Assembly: GCA_949128115.1 (NCBI GenBank)
Contig: OX421964.1
Location: 17,260,892-17,324,891, forward strand
Source: Anaspis maculata
Lineage: Eukaryota > Arthropoda > Insecta > Coleoptera > Scraptiidae
DNA length: 64,000 nucleotides
Reading direction: 5' to 3'
The notes under the pieces are model-generated. The model made no database searches, had not been told where the DNA came from, and was given only the letters and a program-made list of their open reading frames with translations. A program made the translations under genes and the position numbers. Of the stretch, positions 43,350 to 54,336 are shown one piece after another; within the stretch, counting starts at the first letter, position 1, and every line of letters begins with the position of its first letter.

Positions 43350-44470
43350 TTGAATGAATGATCTGCAATACTTAAAGATCTTCCCGAACGTTTTAGATTC
43401 AGACTATTCCTGAACATTCCAAAACATACCGGATCATTCGGGAATGTTGTGGAAAAACCTTTTGGAATGTTGTGGGCTGATCTCAAATGTTCCACAATCA
43501 TCTGGAATGTTTCGGGATATTTCCGAACGTTCCAGACTATTTCCAAACATTCCAGAATATACTGGAACATTGTGGAATGTTGTGGAATTATCTCTCATAC
43601 TCTTGGATGTTCTGGACAAATGTTCTTGACGGTTCTAAAAATTTTCAGGGGGTGAAACTTCCAGCCCTTAAATTTTTAATAGTACGCTCTACGCTCTTCA
43701 GGTGAAGCCGGGAACCTTCTTCATAGATGGGAGTGGGAGAAAACTGTTAATCTGGAATGTTTTTTCATGATGATCTGGAATCCTCCGGGATATTTACGAA
43801 CGTTTTAAACTATTCCCGAACATTCCAGAAAATATCGAAATATTCTTGAATGCTTTGAAATGATCTTGAATGTTCCACAATGATCTGGAATGTTCCGCGA
43901 TATTTCCGAACGTTGTAGATTATTACTGAACATTCCAGGACATACCGAAACATTCTGGAATGTTGTGGAATAATCTCGAATACTCTCGAATATTCTGAAC
44001 GAATGTTCAGACTGTTTCCGAATATTCCAAAACATATCGGAACATCGGAGATGTTGTGGAATGCTCTCGAATGTTCCACAATGATCTGGAATGTTCTGGG
44101 ATGTTTCCGAACGTTCCAGACTATTCTCGAACATTTCAGAGCCTACCGGAGCATTCTGGAGTGCTGTGGGATGATCTCAAATGTTACACAATAATCTGGA
44201 ACGTTGCGGGATGTTTTAGAACGTTCCAGACCATTCCCGAACATTCCAGAACATACCGGAACATTTTGAAATGTTCTGGAATAATCTCGAATATTCTCGA
44301 ACGTTCTGGACTGATATTCACACTATTCCCGAATATTCAGAACAGCGAAACATTCAGAAATGTTGCGGAATGATCTAGAATACGCTCGAATGTTCTGGAC
44401 TGTTCTAGAAATTTCTAGAGAACGAAGATTTCAGCCCTTGTGTCTTCAAGAGCACGCTCTTCAGGTGAAA
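43350..44470. repeat. Array of phased GAA/TTC blocks (heat-shock-element-like satellite)
   Basis: Filled with tandem GAACATTCCAGAA, CCGGAACATTCTGGAAT and related segments in which GAA and TTC alternate every 5 bases (nGAAnnTTCnnGAAn), as at 44236-44280. Longer units of roughly 110-150 bases also carry GTTCCACAATGATCTGGAAT. Each block ends in a shared module (TTTCAGCCCTTGTGTCTTCA, then GCACGCTCTTCAGGTGAAAC) seen here at about 43660 and 44430. The same family occurs at 57055-58950. Open frames (FHNIPE-type peptides) are artefacts. Confidence 0.85.
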
Positions 44471-44810
44471 CCGGGACCCTCCTTAATTTTTATTTCGATC
44501 TTTTTTTTCTTATATCCATGCTATATACTTATATTGATATCGACTATTGTCGATAGGTAGATTACCTTTCGTTACATAGACAGGAACAGACAGGAAGGTA
44601 TGTAGGTTACAACCAACTTGACACCACTTTATTTTAGTAGATTTCATACTCACCGGCTTCGTTCACAACTGCACCAACAGATGGCGCTCGTGCATATACT
44701 CCTGTTCATGAAATGACCTCCCTTATGGATCGAAAACATAGACGTATCCTCGTATCCACGTCAAAATTTGTAACTTGCGAACTATCTGATCAAATTAGCT
44801 AAAATTCAGC
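44471..44810. other. Flank between satellite and palindrome
   Basis: TTGATATCGA at 44534-44543 resembles the end of the Helitron-like element at 59123, so the satellite here may be a truncated relative. No coding sequence. Confidence 0.4.
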
Positions 44811-46948
44811 TTATAGGCCAGTCAAATAAGGAAAGCTGGAGGTAAAAAACTGTTGGAGTTTTGGAAATTTGACAGTTATGTCGGGTAAGGTGTACTGTTG
44901 AACATACTGAAAGTCCCCAACTCTACCTATTGAGCTCGAACCGTCATCTTGGAAAAATTGTCCTTCGATCCAGTTTTCTGCTTATATTCCGCTAATCATC
45001 AGAGATATTCGATTAAGTTTAATAAAAAATCAAAGCTATAAAATTGTCTACAAAAATTGTTTTAAACCGACTTCTTTCTCGTATCTGTTGATGATAGATA
45101 AATTGAATTAACAAAAAAAATCAAAAAATTAGCGATTTTTTGCCTATGGCTAGAGATATTTCCTTCAAAATTTGTAAAGATGTTGGCAGTCTACATCAAA
45201 GCTAACCGTGACAGTTGAGATAAAAAAAAATGCAATTTTTTTTTCCAATAAAGCGAAAAATTTGGTTTTCGAGTTTGACATTTCCAACAGGGCGGAGTAA
45301 AGGTTTCAATCGAACATCAATCAGTTTTGATATATACATATTGTAAGACAAGATTTCATCAGGATTGTGCCTTCACGAGCTTCTGAAATGCTCGATATGA
45401 ATCAAACTAAAAAAATAATAACCAAGTCCAAAAAGTGTTGTCAATTGGTTCTGAAGTAGACATTTCGAAACAAAAGACATCAGCAAAGGATATACAGAAG
45501 GTCCAAAGGTTATTCAACTGTATATGAGCCCCATATTGGTGTGCCTTATCCAAAATAGTACAAAAGAATCAATCAAAATGTTAAAATCCACCCTGTATAA
45601 CAAAAAGTAACGATACAAAATGGAAGTAGTAGAGCATACCTGGTGCCAAAAATACAGCCGTTACATTGCTGAAAAAAAGAACAAAATCAATTGATCTATT
45701 CAAAAGTGATTAGTCCTCAAACTTGACTTCACAAATTTCGCCAGTCAAATAGGGACAAGTTGAGAGAAGTAACTGTCGGAGTTTCAGAAATTTGACAGGG
45801 ATGTTCGCTAAGGTATACTTATAAACATACTAAAAGTCCCCGCCTCAACCTGTTGCGCTTGAGCCGCCATCTTGGAAAAATGGTCCTTAGATCAAGTTCA
45901 TTACCATTTTTCCAAGATGGCGGCTCGAGCGCAACAGGTAGAGGCGGGGGCTTTCAGTATGTTTATAAGTATACCTTAGCAAACATCTCTGTCAAATTTC
46001 TGAAACTCCGACAGTTACTTCTCTCTACTTTTCTCCATTGGACTGGATAAAATTTGTGAAGTCAAGTTTGAGGACTAATAACTTTGAAATAAATCAATTA
46101 ATCTTGTTCTTTCTTACATTAATGTAAAGGCCGCCTTTTTGGCACCAGGTATGCTTCACTACTGCCATTTTGTATAGTTACTTTTTGTTATACAGGGTAT
46201 ATTTTAACATTTTGATTGATTCTTTTGTACTATTTTGGATAAAGCACATCAATATGGGGCTCATATACAGTTGAATAACCTTTGGACCTCCTTTACATCC
46301 TTTGCTGATGTCTTTTGTTTCGAAATGTTTCTTTCAGAACCAATCGACAACATTTTTTGGACTTAGCTATTATTCTTTTAGTTCATTTCATATCGAGCAT
46401 TCCAGAAGCTCGTGAAAGCACAATACTGATGAAATCTTGTCTTACAATATGTAAATATCAAAACTGATTGATGTTCGCTTGAAACCTTTACTCTGCCCTG
46501 TTGGAAATATCAAACTCAAAAACCAAATTTTTTGCTTAATTTGAAAAAAATAAAAGAACATTTTCGCATTTTTTTTTTCTATCTCAACTGTCACGTTTGG
46601 CTTTGATGTGGACTGCCAACATTTTCACAAATTTTGAAGGAAATAATTCATCTAATGTCAACAGATACGAGAAAAAAATCGGTATGAAACAATTTTTGTA
46701 GACAATTTTATAGCCTTGATTTTTCATTAAACTTAATCGAATATCTCTGATGATAAGCGGAATATAAGCAGAAAACTGGATCTAAGGACCATTTTTCCAA
46801 GATGGCGGCTCGACCTTATTAGGTAGAGTTGGGGACTTTCAGTATGTTTAACAGTACACCTTACCCGACATAACTGTCATATTTCCAAAACTCCAACAGT
46901 TTTTTCCCTCAAACGGAAAAATTTGTTCTAATTTGATTGGCCTATTAG
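44811..46948. mobile_element. Fold-back element 4 (palindrome, 2.1 kb, almost no loop)
   Basis: TATAGGCCAGTCAAAT on the left pairs with ATTTGATTGGCCTATTA on the right. The axis is at about 45897, where TGGTCCTTAGATCAAGTTCA sits between arms of about 1.05 kb. Each arm contains a diverged direct duplicate of its outer 160 bases at its inner end (about 44815-44980 and 45740-45890), both including CCAAGATGGCGGCTCGA. No gene. Confidence 0.85.
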
Positions 46949-46954
46949 GCTGGT

Positions 46955-47152
46955 TTGTCGGGAACATCTACCTGCTTGCAAAATTTTGGAAGAATCCAAT
47001 CTGTAGCGTAGGAGTTATGGGGGGTCATCAATTTGCAAGCATCTGAAGAAAGTTTAAAATGATGTTCTCTCCAGAACTCCTACACCACTGATTGGATTCC
47101 TTTGAAATTCAGCAGATTGGTGGACAATTCCGACAAACAAGTTTGTGCTGAA
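46955..47152. mobile_element. Short inverted-repeat MITE
   Basis: GGTTTGTCGGGAACATCTACC (46961) pairs in diverged form with GGTGGACAATTCCGACAAAC (ending about 47145), and the internal parts (GAATCCAATCTGTAGCGTAG versus its counterpart ending at about 47095) pair as well. About 190 bases. Confidence 0.6.
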
Positions 47153-47641
47153 TCAAGACCAATTTGGTTGAATTATTCGCAAGTGACAAGTTTTCAAAAA
47201 AATTGAAAAGTGAACTTAGACACTCTGTATCGGTCTTAGGAGGCGATATAGAGGCATACAATATCGGTTTTCCTGAGCCATGGCGTCTATTACATCTGAC
47301 TCACACCGACAAACGATTCCATCTGACTCACCCTGTACAGTGAAGTTCCGAGGTACCTTATTGACCTGACTCCCGTCAGTTATTTCTACTCTGGTGTGAA
47401 TTTGAGTTAAGCACACGGCTCATAATTGTGGGGAAGAGCGCTGGCGCCGTCTGTGGATAAATTGGCGAACGACAGTAAAATTCTTTTACGTTGGGCCGCA
47501 CGATCCACATTCGTAGGTTGGAGTGCGCGCGCCCATCTCGTGGCGGAGCATTGAATTAGCCGCCAGTCTGCTTGGGGCTTTGTTCGGTGTGTTTATTCGC
47601 CGCGCCGGCGCTAGGACGATTTTTTAGAAATTTCATTCAAT
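47153..47641. other. Unannotated, partly GC-rich
   Basis: 47420-47630 is GC-rich single-copy-looking sequence; no frame with a known motif. The right end is the hAT target duplication. Confidence 0.4.
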
Positions 47642-48364
47642 AGACTGGGTAGGGGGACTTTCACACTCGGCAGTGGTGTACACATTGGCGGCAGTGACAT
47701 TTGCAATGTCGGCAGTGACACTTGGAGTGTCGGCAGTGTCCTAATATTTTGGTCAGTGCCTGCATAATGACGGCAGTGTGAGCAGTGATCTTGGGCAGTG
47801 GAAAATTCAACGGCAGTGTCCGCTGCAGTCCCTGGCAGTGGCGACGGTAGCGATCATATACGCATGCGCTGAGGTGGCGAAGAGGATGGTGCGTTGATCT
47901 CGTAACCATGGAAACCAATGTGATGTGGTGCCTTATTGTGCCATAAATAGCTAAATTGTGATTTATGTCTACTAGATCATCCGAAATTAGTGTATATCAG
48001 GTTAGGGCTGGGACCAGGGCCCACTTGCATCATTGATAATCTACAATTGGCATTTTGGACCCACTGAAGAAACATTTTCTGTCTTTTTTTTCTTTTTTTT
48101 TTCTTCCTTTTTTCCTTTTTTCTTTTGACGTGCTGTCTAGTCTATGGTTGGAGAGCATCGTTCACGTTACCCCAAGATGGAGTGAACAATAATGCAAACA
48201 GCTTATTTTCAGCCAATGGTTTTTTCTTAGTTCTATAATGTTTCTATAATTGAATTTGGGTCTCGATTTTGGCGTTTCAAATGATTTGAACTTTCCACGT
48301 AAACAATGTACAGCGATGTACAGCTATTTGGGCGAGGGGGCAATCACTCCCAAATAACGTGTCC

Positions 48365-48592
48365 CACTGTGCAATATTGCACAAACATTCCACACCATTG
48401 CACAAACATTGCACAGCATTGCACAAGCATTGCACAGTATTGCACAAGCATTGCACAGCATTACACAAGCATTGCACAGCATTGCACAAGCATTGCACAC
48501 CATTGCACAAGCATTGCTCAAGCATTGCACAGGCATTGCACAACATTGCACACCATTGCACAAACATTGCACAGTATTACATAAGCGTTCAA
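48365..48592. repeat. CATTGCACAAG minisatellite, left subterminal array of inner hAT
   Basis: About 18 units of 11-13 bases (CATTGCACAAG, CATTGCACAC, CATTGCACAG). Same orientation as the right array at 52010-52235. Cys/Asn/Ala-rich reading frames over it are artefacts. Confidence 0.9.
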
Positions 48593-48625
48593 AATAGTTC
48601 GGAAAATTGTTAAAATATTCATATA

Positions 48626-49979
48626 AACTGCGCACAAAATGAAGTGACAATTTTATTTTGGGAGGTTTTTTCAAATGTCGATAACTTTTTGAAAAATGAT
48701 CGGAATCTGAAACAGCTTGCACTATTTTAAAGATACATTGTTCTACTTTCGTATACTATACATATCCAAGTTATTCAAAGCAGAAAAATGCCTAATACAG
48801 GGTGGTACAGAAGGGCGTGCAAAGTACTGCTCTTTTTATCCTAGCACAGGGAATTTTCACGTCATCCTGTACATACAAATGTGACCACATCTTGTAGCTT
48901 GTAGTATCTGTAACACAAACTTGTTTAGTTTTTTACTCTACGTTGTGTATTGACGGAAATATGATTTTTCTTGTGAAAAATGCCAATTTGCAATCTGTTC
49001 AACGGCAACAATTCCGTCACATGAAATTGTTACCAACAAAGAGCTAACAATAAAGAGTCCTATATCTGTATCTAGGCAATGGATTTTTGACAATTGTTGG
49101 CAATAGGATCAAGGCTCAAGAAGACTGGGACACACAAAAGGAATTTAGATTTCGGCCTGCACCTTGAAAAAGTCACTGTACGAAAGTTGACTGCGGACCC
49201 GAAGACGTTTCAAGTGCCCTGGAATAATCCTGTGACCGCAGGTTCATCGGGTTGACAGGTGAATATGATCATGGACTCATGGACATGCCGCATGTGACTC
49301 GGGCGGTTGACCAATGGAGGTACTTACGTTATGCAGAGTTAAAAGAGAACCTGTTAGATAGAGTTACAGATACCACAAGCTACAAGGTACAGTCAATCCA
49401 AGTACCTGTATCAAGTTATAGAATCATTTCTGCCTTCCTGCGCCAAGAAAAAAAACGTAGTCTTTTCCCATCACCATGTATGTATCATTTCTTTGCTATT
49501 ATTGACAAATTAATTCATGGTTCCTGAAGAGAAAACAAATCATCCCATTTTAAGATGATTATCGTTCAATTTACAAACTGTTCCGTACAATTATTACTCT
49601 TCTACGAAATAATTGGTACTTTTATACAAGAAAAATCATATCTCCTCAAGTACACAACGTAGAGTAAAAAGCTAAACAGTTATGAGTTACAGATACTACA
49701 GGCTACAAGACGCAGTTACATTCGTATATACAGGATGCCGTGAAAATTTCCGGTGCCAAGATGAAACGAGCAGAAAGTTGCACGCCTTTTTGTATCACCC
49801 TGTATGAGATATACCTTCGCTTTGAATGGCTTAGATATGGATGGTTCACTAAATAGAGGAATGTATCCTCACAACAGTGCAAGCTGTTTCAGATTCCGAT
49901 CATTTTCTAAAAAGTTACGGACATTTGAAAAAATCTCCAAAAATAAAATTGTCACTTCATTTTGTGCGCAGTTTAGGTC
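48626..49979. mobile_element. Fold-back element 5 (palindrome, about 1.35 kb)
   Basis: AACTGCGCACAAAATGAAGT at about 48626 pairs with its complement ending about 49975. Internal landmarks pair too: ATACAGGGTGGTACAGAAGG versus the CACCCTGTATGAG side at about 49797, and TACTCTACGTTGTGTA versus TACACAACGTAGAGTA (49651-49666). Loop about 49250-49450. No gene. Confidence 0.8.
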
Positions 49980-50056
49980 ATACATTCCTATGTGGGGATG
50001 TACTGAATATTGTTACATAGGAAATAGGCAAAATATATAAATAAATGAATGATATA

Positions 50057-50239
50057 GCGGTGGTGGCCGAGTGGTACAGGTGATGGCAAGCGAAACCATT
50101 CGCGCTGCCCTGTGTGGGTTCGAATCCTACTTCATTCATGGATATTTTGTGCTGTCCCCGAGGTTGCATGGTAGAAGCAGCTTATAGCTGAATGTCGCCT
50201 CGTAAAATAAGACAATTAAATAAATAAATAAATAAATAT
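50057..50239 (+). mobile_element. tRNA-Ser/Leu-derived SINE
   Basis: A box TGGCCGAGTGG (50064-50074), perfect B box GGTTCGAATCC (50117-50127), a tRNA-unrelated body of about 85 bases and an (AAAT)n tail (50215-50239). The A-B spacing (42 bases) suits a tRNA with a long variable arm, such as Ser or Leu. ATGAAT flanks both sides and may be the target duplication. Confidence 0.85.
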
Positions 50240-50264
50240 ATGAATCTTTCAAGGGAATTGGATC

Positions 50265-51180
50265 ATATTTGAAAAAATTCAATATGGCGCGGCGGATGGA
50301 AATGGCGGCAGAATGTGATAATTTCATAAATGGCCTATCACGACAAAAGGCAGCAAAGCCTTCCCAGTAGCGTTTTTTTTAAACGCAGAAAATTGATGAT
50401 GTCAACTTGCCTATCGCTGCCCCACGTTACAGTATCAACTAGTGCCTCTTTCTCCCTTACCTACCTACCTACTTCGCTTTCAATATGGCGGATCAATATG
50501 GTGGCCTACCGTAAAATTCACTTTGGAAGTTAAATTTAGGTATGAGAGCTACACGTAGTCAAATTTCATCAGATTCGGATAACTTTCAAAGATGATCAAT
50601 ATGGTGGACCAAAATGGCGGCGAGATGTAAAATGGCGCAATATACCTACGACACTTGCCGTATCCATGTCAGCAGATACGGATAACCAAAAAAACTAGGT
50701 CAGTACAACCAAGGATGAAGTCTTTCGCCGAATAGTAGTTCCACTTGAGAAGAAATTCAATATGGCGGACCAATATGGCGGCATATCGACGAACCGACCC
50801 TGAGATTAATAATCGGTAAGAGAACTTCATACTTTATTTAATAAACGCCAAGTTTAATCAAAAGCTGATCGTATTCAAAAAACTTCAAAATAGCGTATAC
50901 AAGTGGCGACAAAATGTGGAAATGTCATAATGGTGTATCACGGCAAAAGGCAGCAAAGCATTCAAAATAGCGAATTTAATTCTAACTTCAAAACATTTCC
51001 AATATGGACAAAATAAGATGGCGACGGAGCATCAATCGCCAAAAAATAGATGTATCTTGATGTGGTTCACATTTTCTGCAAATTTGATCCAAATCGGATC
51101 ATTCTAGAGAAAATTCAAAATGGCGGATCAAAGATGGCGGCAAAGTAACAAAAAACCAAAGTCAACTTGACATCCTGGAC
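50265..51180. repeat. ATGGCGG-rich diverged repeats
   Basis: AATATGGCGG, AAAATGGCGG or AAGATGGCGG occurs about ten times, often in pairs 13-17 bases apart (for example 50760-50783). A segment with GGCCTATCACGACAAAAGGC then AGCAAAG at about 50331 recurs at about 50936, suggesting two copies of a unit of about 605 bases. Confidence 0.7.
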
Positions 51181-51696
51181 ATTATGTACTATTGATCAGC
51201 GTTCACATCATATCGACATCTCCTTTTCCAAAATAATTATCTCGGGTATGGACTGACGAATGACGGACAAATTGAAGCTGAACGCGCCATTCTCCCATTT
51301 TTTGGGTAACTGCGCTGAGAATGAAGCAAAATTTTCAAGTGAAGCGGGATTTCCACCCCGATTTCACTCACTATTATTTCCCAAAATTCAATTCCTTTCA
51401 CGGTTGTGTTGTCAGAACTTCAACAGCTGATGTGCTGACTTCCGTGTTGGGACGCTTTGAGCTTTCCATGACCAATACTGGAAGCGAAGACTGAAGGCTT
51501 ACTCCGGCTTCTTATCTTGTCTTAAGTACCTCTTACTCAGGAAGACAGGGCGGGGGGGGGGAGACTTGCAAAATGAGCAAAACAGAATGCTGAGCAAAAC
51601 ACAGATAGGAATCTGAGCTCGTGTCTGAATTTTGGAGCCTTGGTCTCTAGGTGCTGGGGATCCTCGTCGGGATCGCATACGACACACCACAATACA

Positions 51697-51911
51697 TATA
51701 TCCCATACACCTTCTATTTTCAGTAGAATGACTTTTTGGAGCAGAAATAAAGTGACAAGCTGGGGCGCTGGGAGAATACGGCCGATGGCCGCTGATAGTT
51801 TCGCTCCAAAACTCTGCAGGTGCTATCAGCCGTAGCTGTAGCCCCCAGCTTGTCACTTTATTTTTGCTCCAAAAGGTCATTCTACTGAAAATAAGAAGTG
51901 TATGGGATATA
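51697..51911. mobile_element. Hairpin MITE
   Basis: TATATCCCATACACCTTCTA at 51697 pairs with the complement ending 51911. Arms of about 75-80 bases continue through AGTAGAATGACTTTTTGGAG and AAAGTGACAAGCTGGGG. A second, weaker inverted pair lies in the middle (CTGATAG/CTATCAG). Confidence 0.8.
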
Positions 51912-52009
51912 CACACAGCCTGCTCGAATTATTGGGGGCGAGGTGAGACTCGGGCTTATTAGTTTCCTTCCCAGCAAACAACGACGCATGCGTGATACGA
52001 CATTCATTG

Positions 52010-52235
52010 TACAAGCATTGCACACATTGCACACCCATTGCACAAACATTGCACACCCATTGCACAAACATTGCACACCCATTGCACAAACATTGCACAC
52101 ATTGCACAGGCATTGCACACGCATTGCACACATTGCACAAGCATTGCACACCATTGCACAAGCATTGCACACCATTGCACAAGCATTGCACACCATTGCA
52201 CAAGCATTGCACACACGCTTGTCCCACATATTGCA
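52010..52235. repeat. CATTGCACAAG minisatellite, right subterminal array of inner hAT
   Basis: About 18 units, including CATTGCACACC and CATTGCACAAA variants, ending at GTCCCACATATTGCACAAGT just inside the right terminal repeat. Confidence 0.9.
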
Positions 52236-52261
52236 CAAGTGATTGCCCCCTCGTATTTGGG

Positions 52262-53816
52262 TAAAAAATCCAAGAAAAAATCATATTTCATCCCTCGCTT
52301 TTCATTCCTAAGTTAGTGTGACACTCCTGGTGGCGAAACTACTATACGTAGTGATACGTACCTACGAGTTAGAGCAAAGCAAGAGTTCAGTACAGATAAC
52401 GGCCACACGCAAATTCAAACGGAAACATAGGCAAATTACTCAAAAAGGGGTGTGGAATGATATTCTAAAATAAAATTTTTGGGTTATCCAGAAATTCTTG
52501 CGAAAAAAATAAGAAGGAACAACGCGTCAAAAGAACAGTTTAGGTTTCTGGATGTTGTTGTATTGTTGGTTGCCTACATCACTCCAGTGGAAAATTAGAG
52601 CAGGTACCCCACAGTGACTCATGACTAACCAACAAAAAAATGATGCGCAATGTTGCGCGTGGGCCTGAGATGGGCACCGCAAAGAAGAGTAGTACGACAT
52701 AAACAACTCAACTGCAAAGAAACTATAAGTGTGATCGTGATTTCGTGGTGATTTCCCCCTTGCCTTCGGCGGTGGGAATTAAGTAGTGGGAATTGATCAT
52801 CGTGAGTAGAACGCAACAGAGTTTATTTCGTGGTTGTAAAAAGTGTTCAAAATGTAGCCGTCAAGTAGTGTACACGACCCCAAAGCATTTTTTGCAGTAG
52901 TCAAGGCAATGGTAGCGGACGTGGTAGGAAAAAAACAAGTTGCAAATGATGATAAAGGCAAACCACTTTGCAGGATTATAACTGAGACATGAATAAACCA
53001 TTTGACCCACAGTGCTTCTTTTTTCGTCCCTTAGGATTCAAATGTCCCCCCCCCCTCTTTCGGCCCTTTCCAAAATGGCGGAAATTATCTAGGGGCACAA
53101 GGCACAAGGTATCAAATAGCCTTGTCGTGTCCGGGTTTCTGAAAATCTATATGACCCTGTCTCAATCAGTTTCTGAAATATCAGAGATCATGAAAAAAGA
53201 TGGTGGAACATCGACATTTGCCACGGGCAGATGTGGTGAAGGCGCCAAAATGAATTTGTCACGGTTATAAGAAAACTGCTGTATCATTTTTATTTTACAG
53301 CGGATTTTGATTTCAGATATCTCATTTTACAGTAACCTACCATCAAAAAAATACAAGTAGGAAATGTCAAAACTATTTTTTTTTATTCATAAAAGAAGTT
53401 ATTCAAAGGTTTTTCGATTTTGTATGTATATTGGTTGAATCTTGAAAATTTTGTTCAAAGTTCACATACTCATGAATTTTGATATGCCCTTTCTGAATTT
53501 GCACTTTTTCGATTGATATTTTTGCAGCGGGCGCCGCCATATTCAAAAATTAAGTTAAAAAAACAAGTTTTTGCTCGAGTTTTTGACAGTATCTAAATTG
53601 TGGTAGAAAATAGAATAGAAATGTTATCGTGCATATGAAAACAGACTGAATTCTCTACAATTTGACACCATCATCTTTGTCCGATCCGGAGTTATTGAGC
53701 CAACGATTCCGATAATACATGTAATTTTTTGATGTTGAAAAATTACCGCACTTACGGAAATCGATTTCCATATGTTATTTTATTTTAAATAACAGGAAGT
53801 TAAAATTGGTGGCTAA
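52262..53816. other. Right part of the outer hAT, no gene recognised
   Basis: No transposase motif on either strand. Poly-C at 53047-53056 and scattered A/T-rich sequence. Confidence 0.5.
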
Positions 53817-54054
53817 ATTCGGCAGTGTTTGATAAATTGTGGGCAGTGTTGGGAAATGTGGGCAGTGGTTCTCTGCAGTGGCGGCACTGCCGAGAAATGA
53901 GCAGTGGTGTACAAATTTTTCGAACGTGAAAGTCCCCCCAAGACTGGGAGACTCACCGAGCAATGCACGACAACCCAAACTCACACAAAGACTTCCACAC
54001 CTTGATTCTGAGAGGGGGCCCAAGTCAATTTCGAAACTTTTTTTTTTTGTCCAA

Positions 54055-54336
54055 AATAGACCATTTCCACATGACGTCACACGCACGTGTCGAACGGCTG
54101 ATTCGGGGCAACGTCAACATGATGACAACTGTACGTGTCAGTTTGACAAAACTTTGTGACACCAGTGACTCTCACACACCGACACCGACTGACAGATTGA
54201 CATACTACCAATCTGACTGACGCTCATGACTGACGTAGCCCACGTGCCCCGTGACAGATAACGCACATCTGACTGACGTTGCCCCGAATCAGCTGTTCAA
54301 GACGGAGCTGCGTGACGTCAGTGGAATTGGTCTATT
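54055..54336. mobile_element. MITE with CRE palindromes in its arms
   Basis: AATAGACCATTTCCAC at 54055 pairs with GTGGAATTGGTCTATT ending 54336. Each arm contains TGACGTCA and a GGCTGATTCGGGGCAACGTC block or its complement. The centre has TGACAGATTGACATACTACC and multiple CTGACTGACG motifs. No clear target duplication. Confidence 0.75.

Larger units (their letters stand above)
48333..52253. mobile_element. Inner hAT-type DNA transposon nested in the outer one (3.9 kb)
   Basis: Perfect 16-bp terminal repeats CGAGGGGGCAATCACT (48333) and AGTGATTGCCCCCTCG (ending 52253), flanked by the 8-bp duplication TATTTGGG (48325-48332, 52254-52261). Each end has a GTCCCAC box followed or preceded by a minisatellite of CATTGCACAAG units. 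No transposase domain is visible; the interior holds a fold-back element, a SINE, ATGGCGG-rich repeats and a hairpin MITE. Confidence 0.9.
47650..53940. mobile_element. Outer hAT-type DNA transposon (non-autonomous), 6.3 kb including a nested copy
   Basis: Terminal inverted repeat TAGGGGGACTTTCAC at 47650 and GTGAAAGTCCCCCCA ending 53940 (14 of 15 match), flanked by the 8-bp duplication AGACTGGG (47642-47649, 53941-53948). Both subterminal regions are dense in GGCAGTG (eight copies in 47670-47845; several in 53817-53905). TIR form, 8-bp duplication and clustered short subterminal repeats, which in hAT elements bind transposase, fit hAT. No transposase is visible. Own length without the inner element is about 2.4 kb. 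Confidence 0.85.

Noticed and set aside
43434..44373. Several frames with repeated FHNIPE / MFRNIPE peptides
   Set aside because: Translations of the GAA/TTC satellite, present in many frames and both strands.
48277..48722. Cys/Asn/Ala-rich frames (also at 51877-52316)
   Set aside because: They are translations of the TTGCACAA minisatellites in all frames.
50057..50130. tRNA gene
   Set aside because: A and B boxes are good, but the acceptor stem does not close and an unrelated body with an (AAAT)n tail follows, so it is a SINE head.
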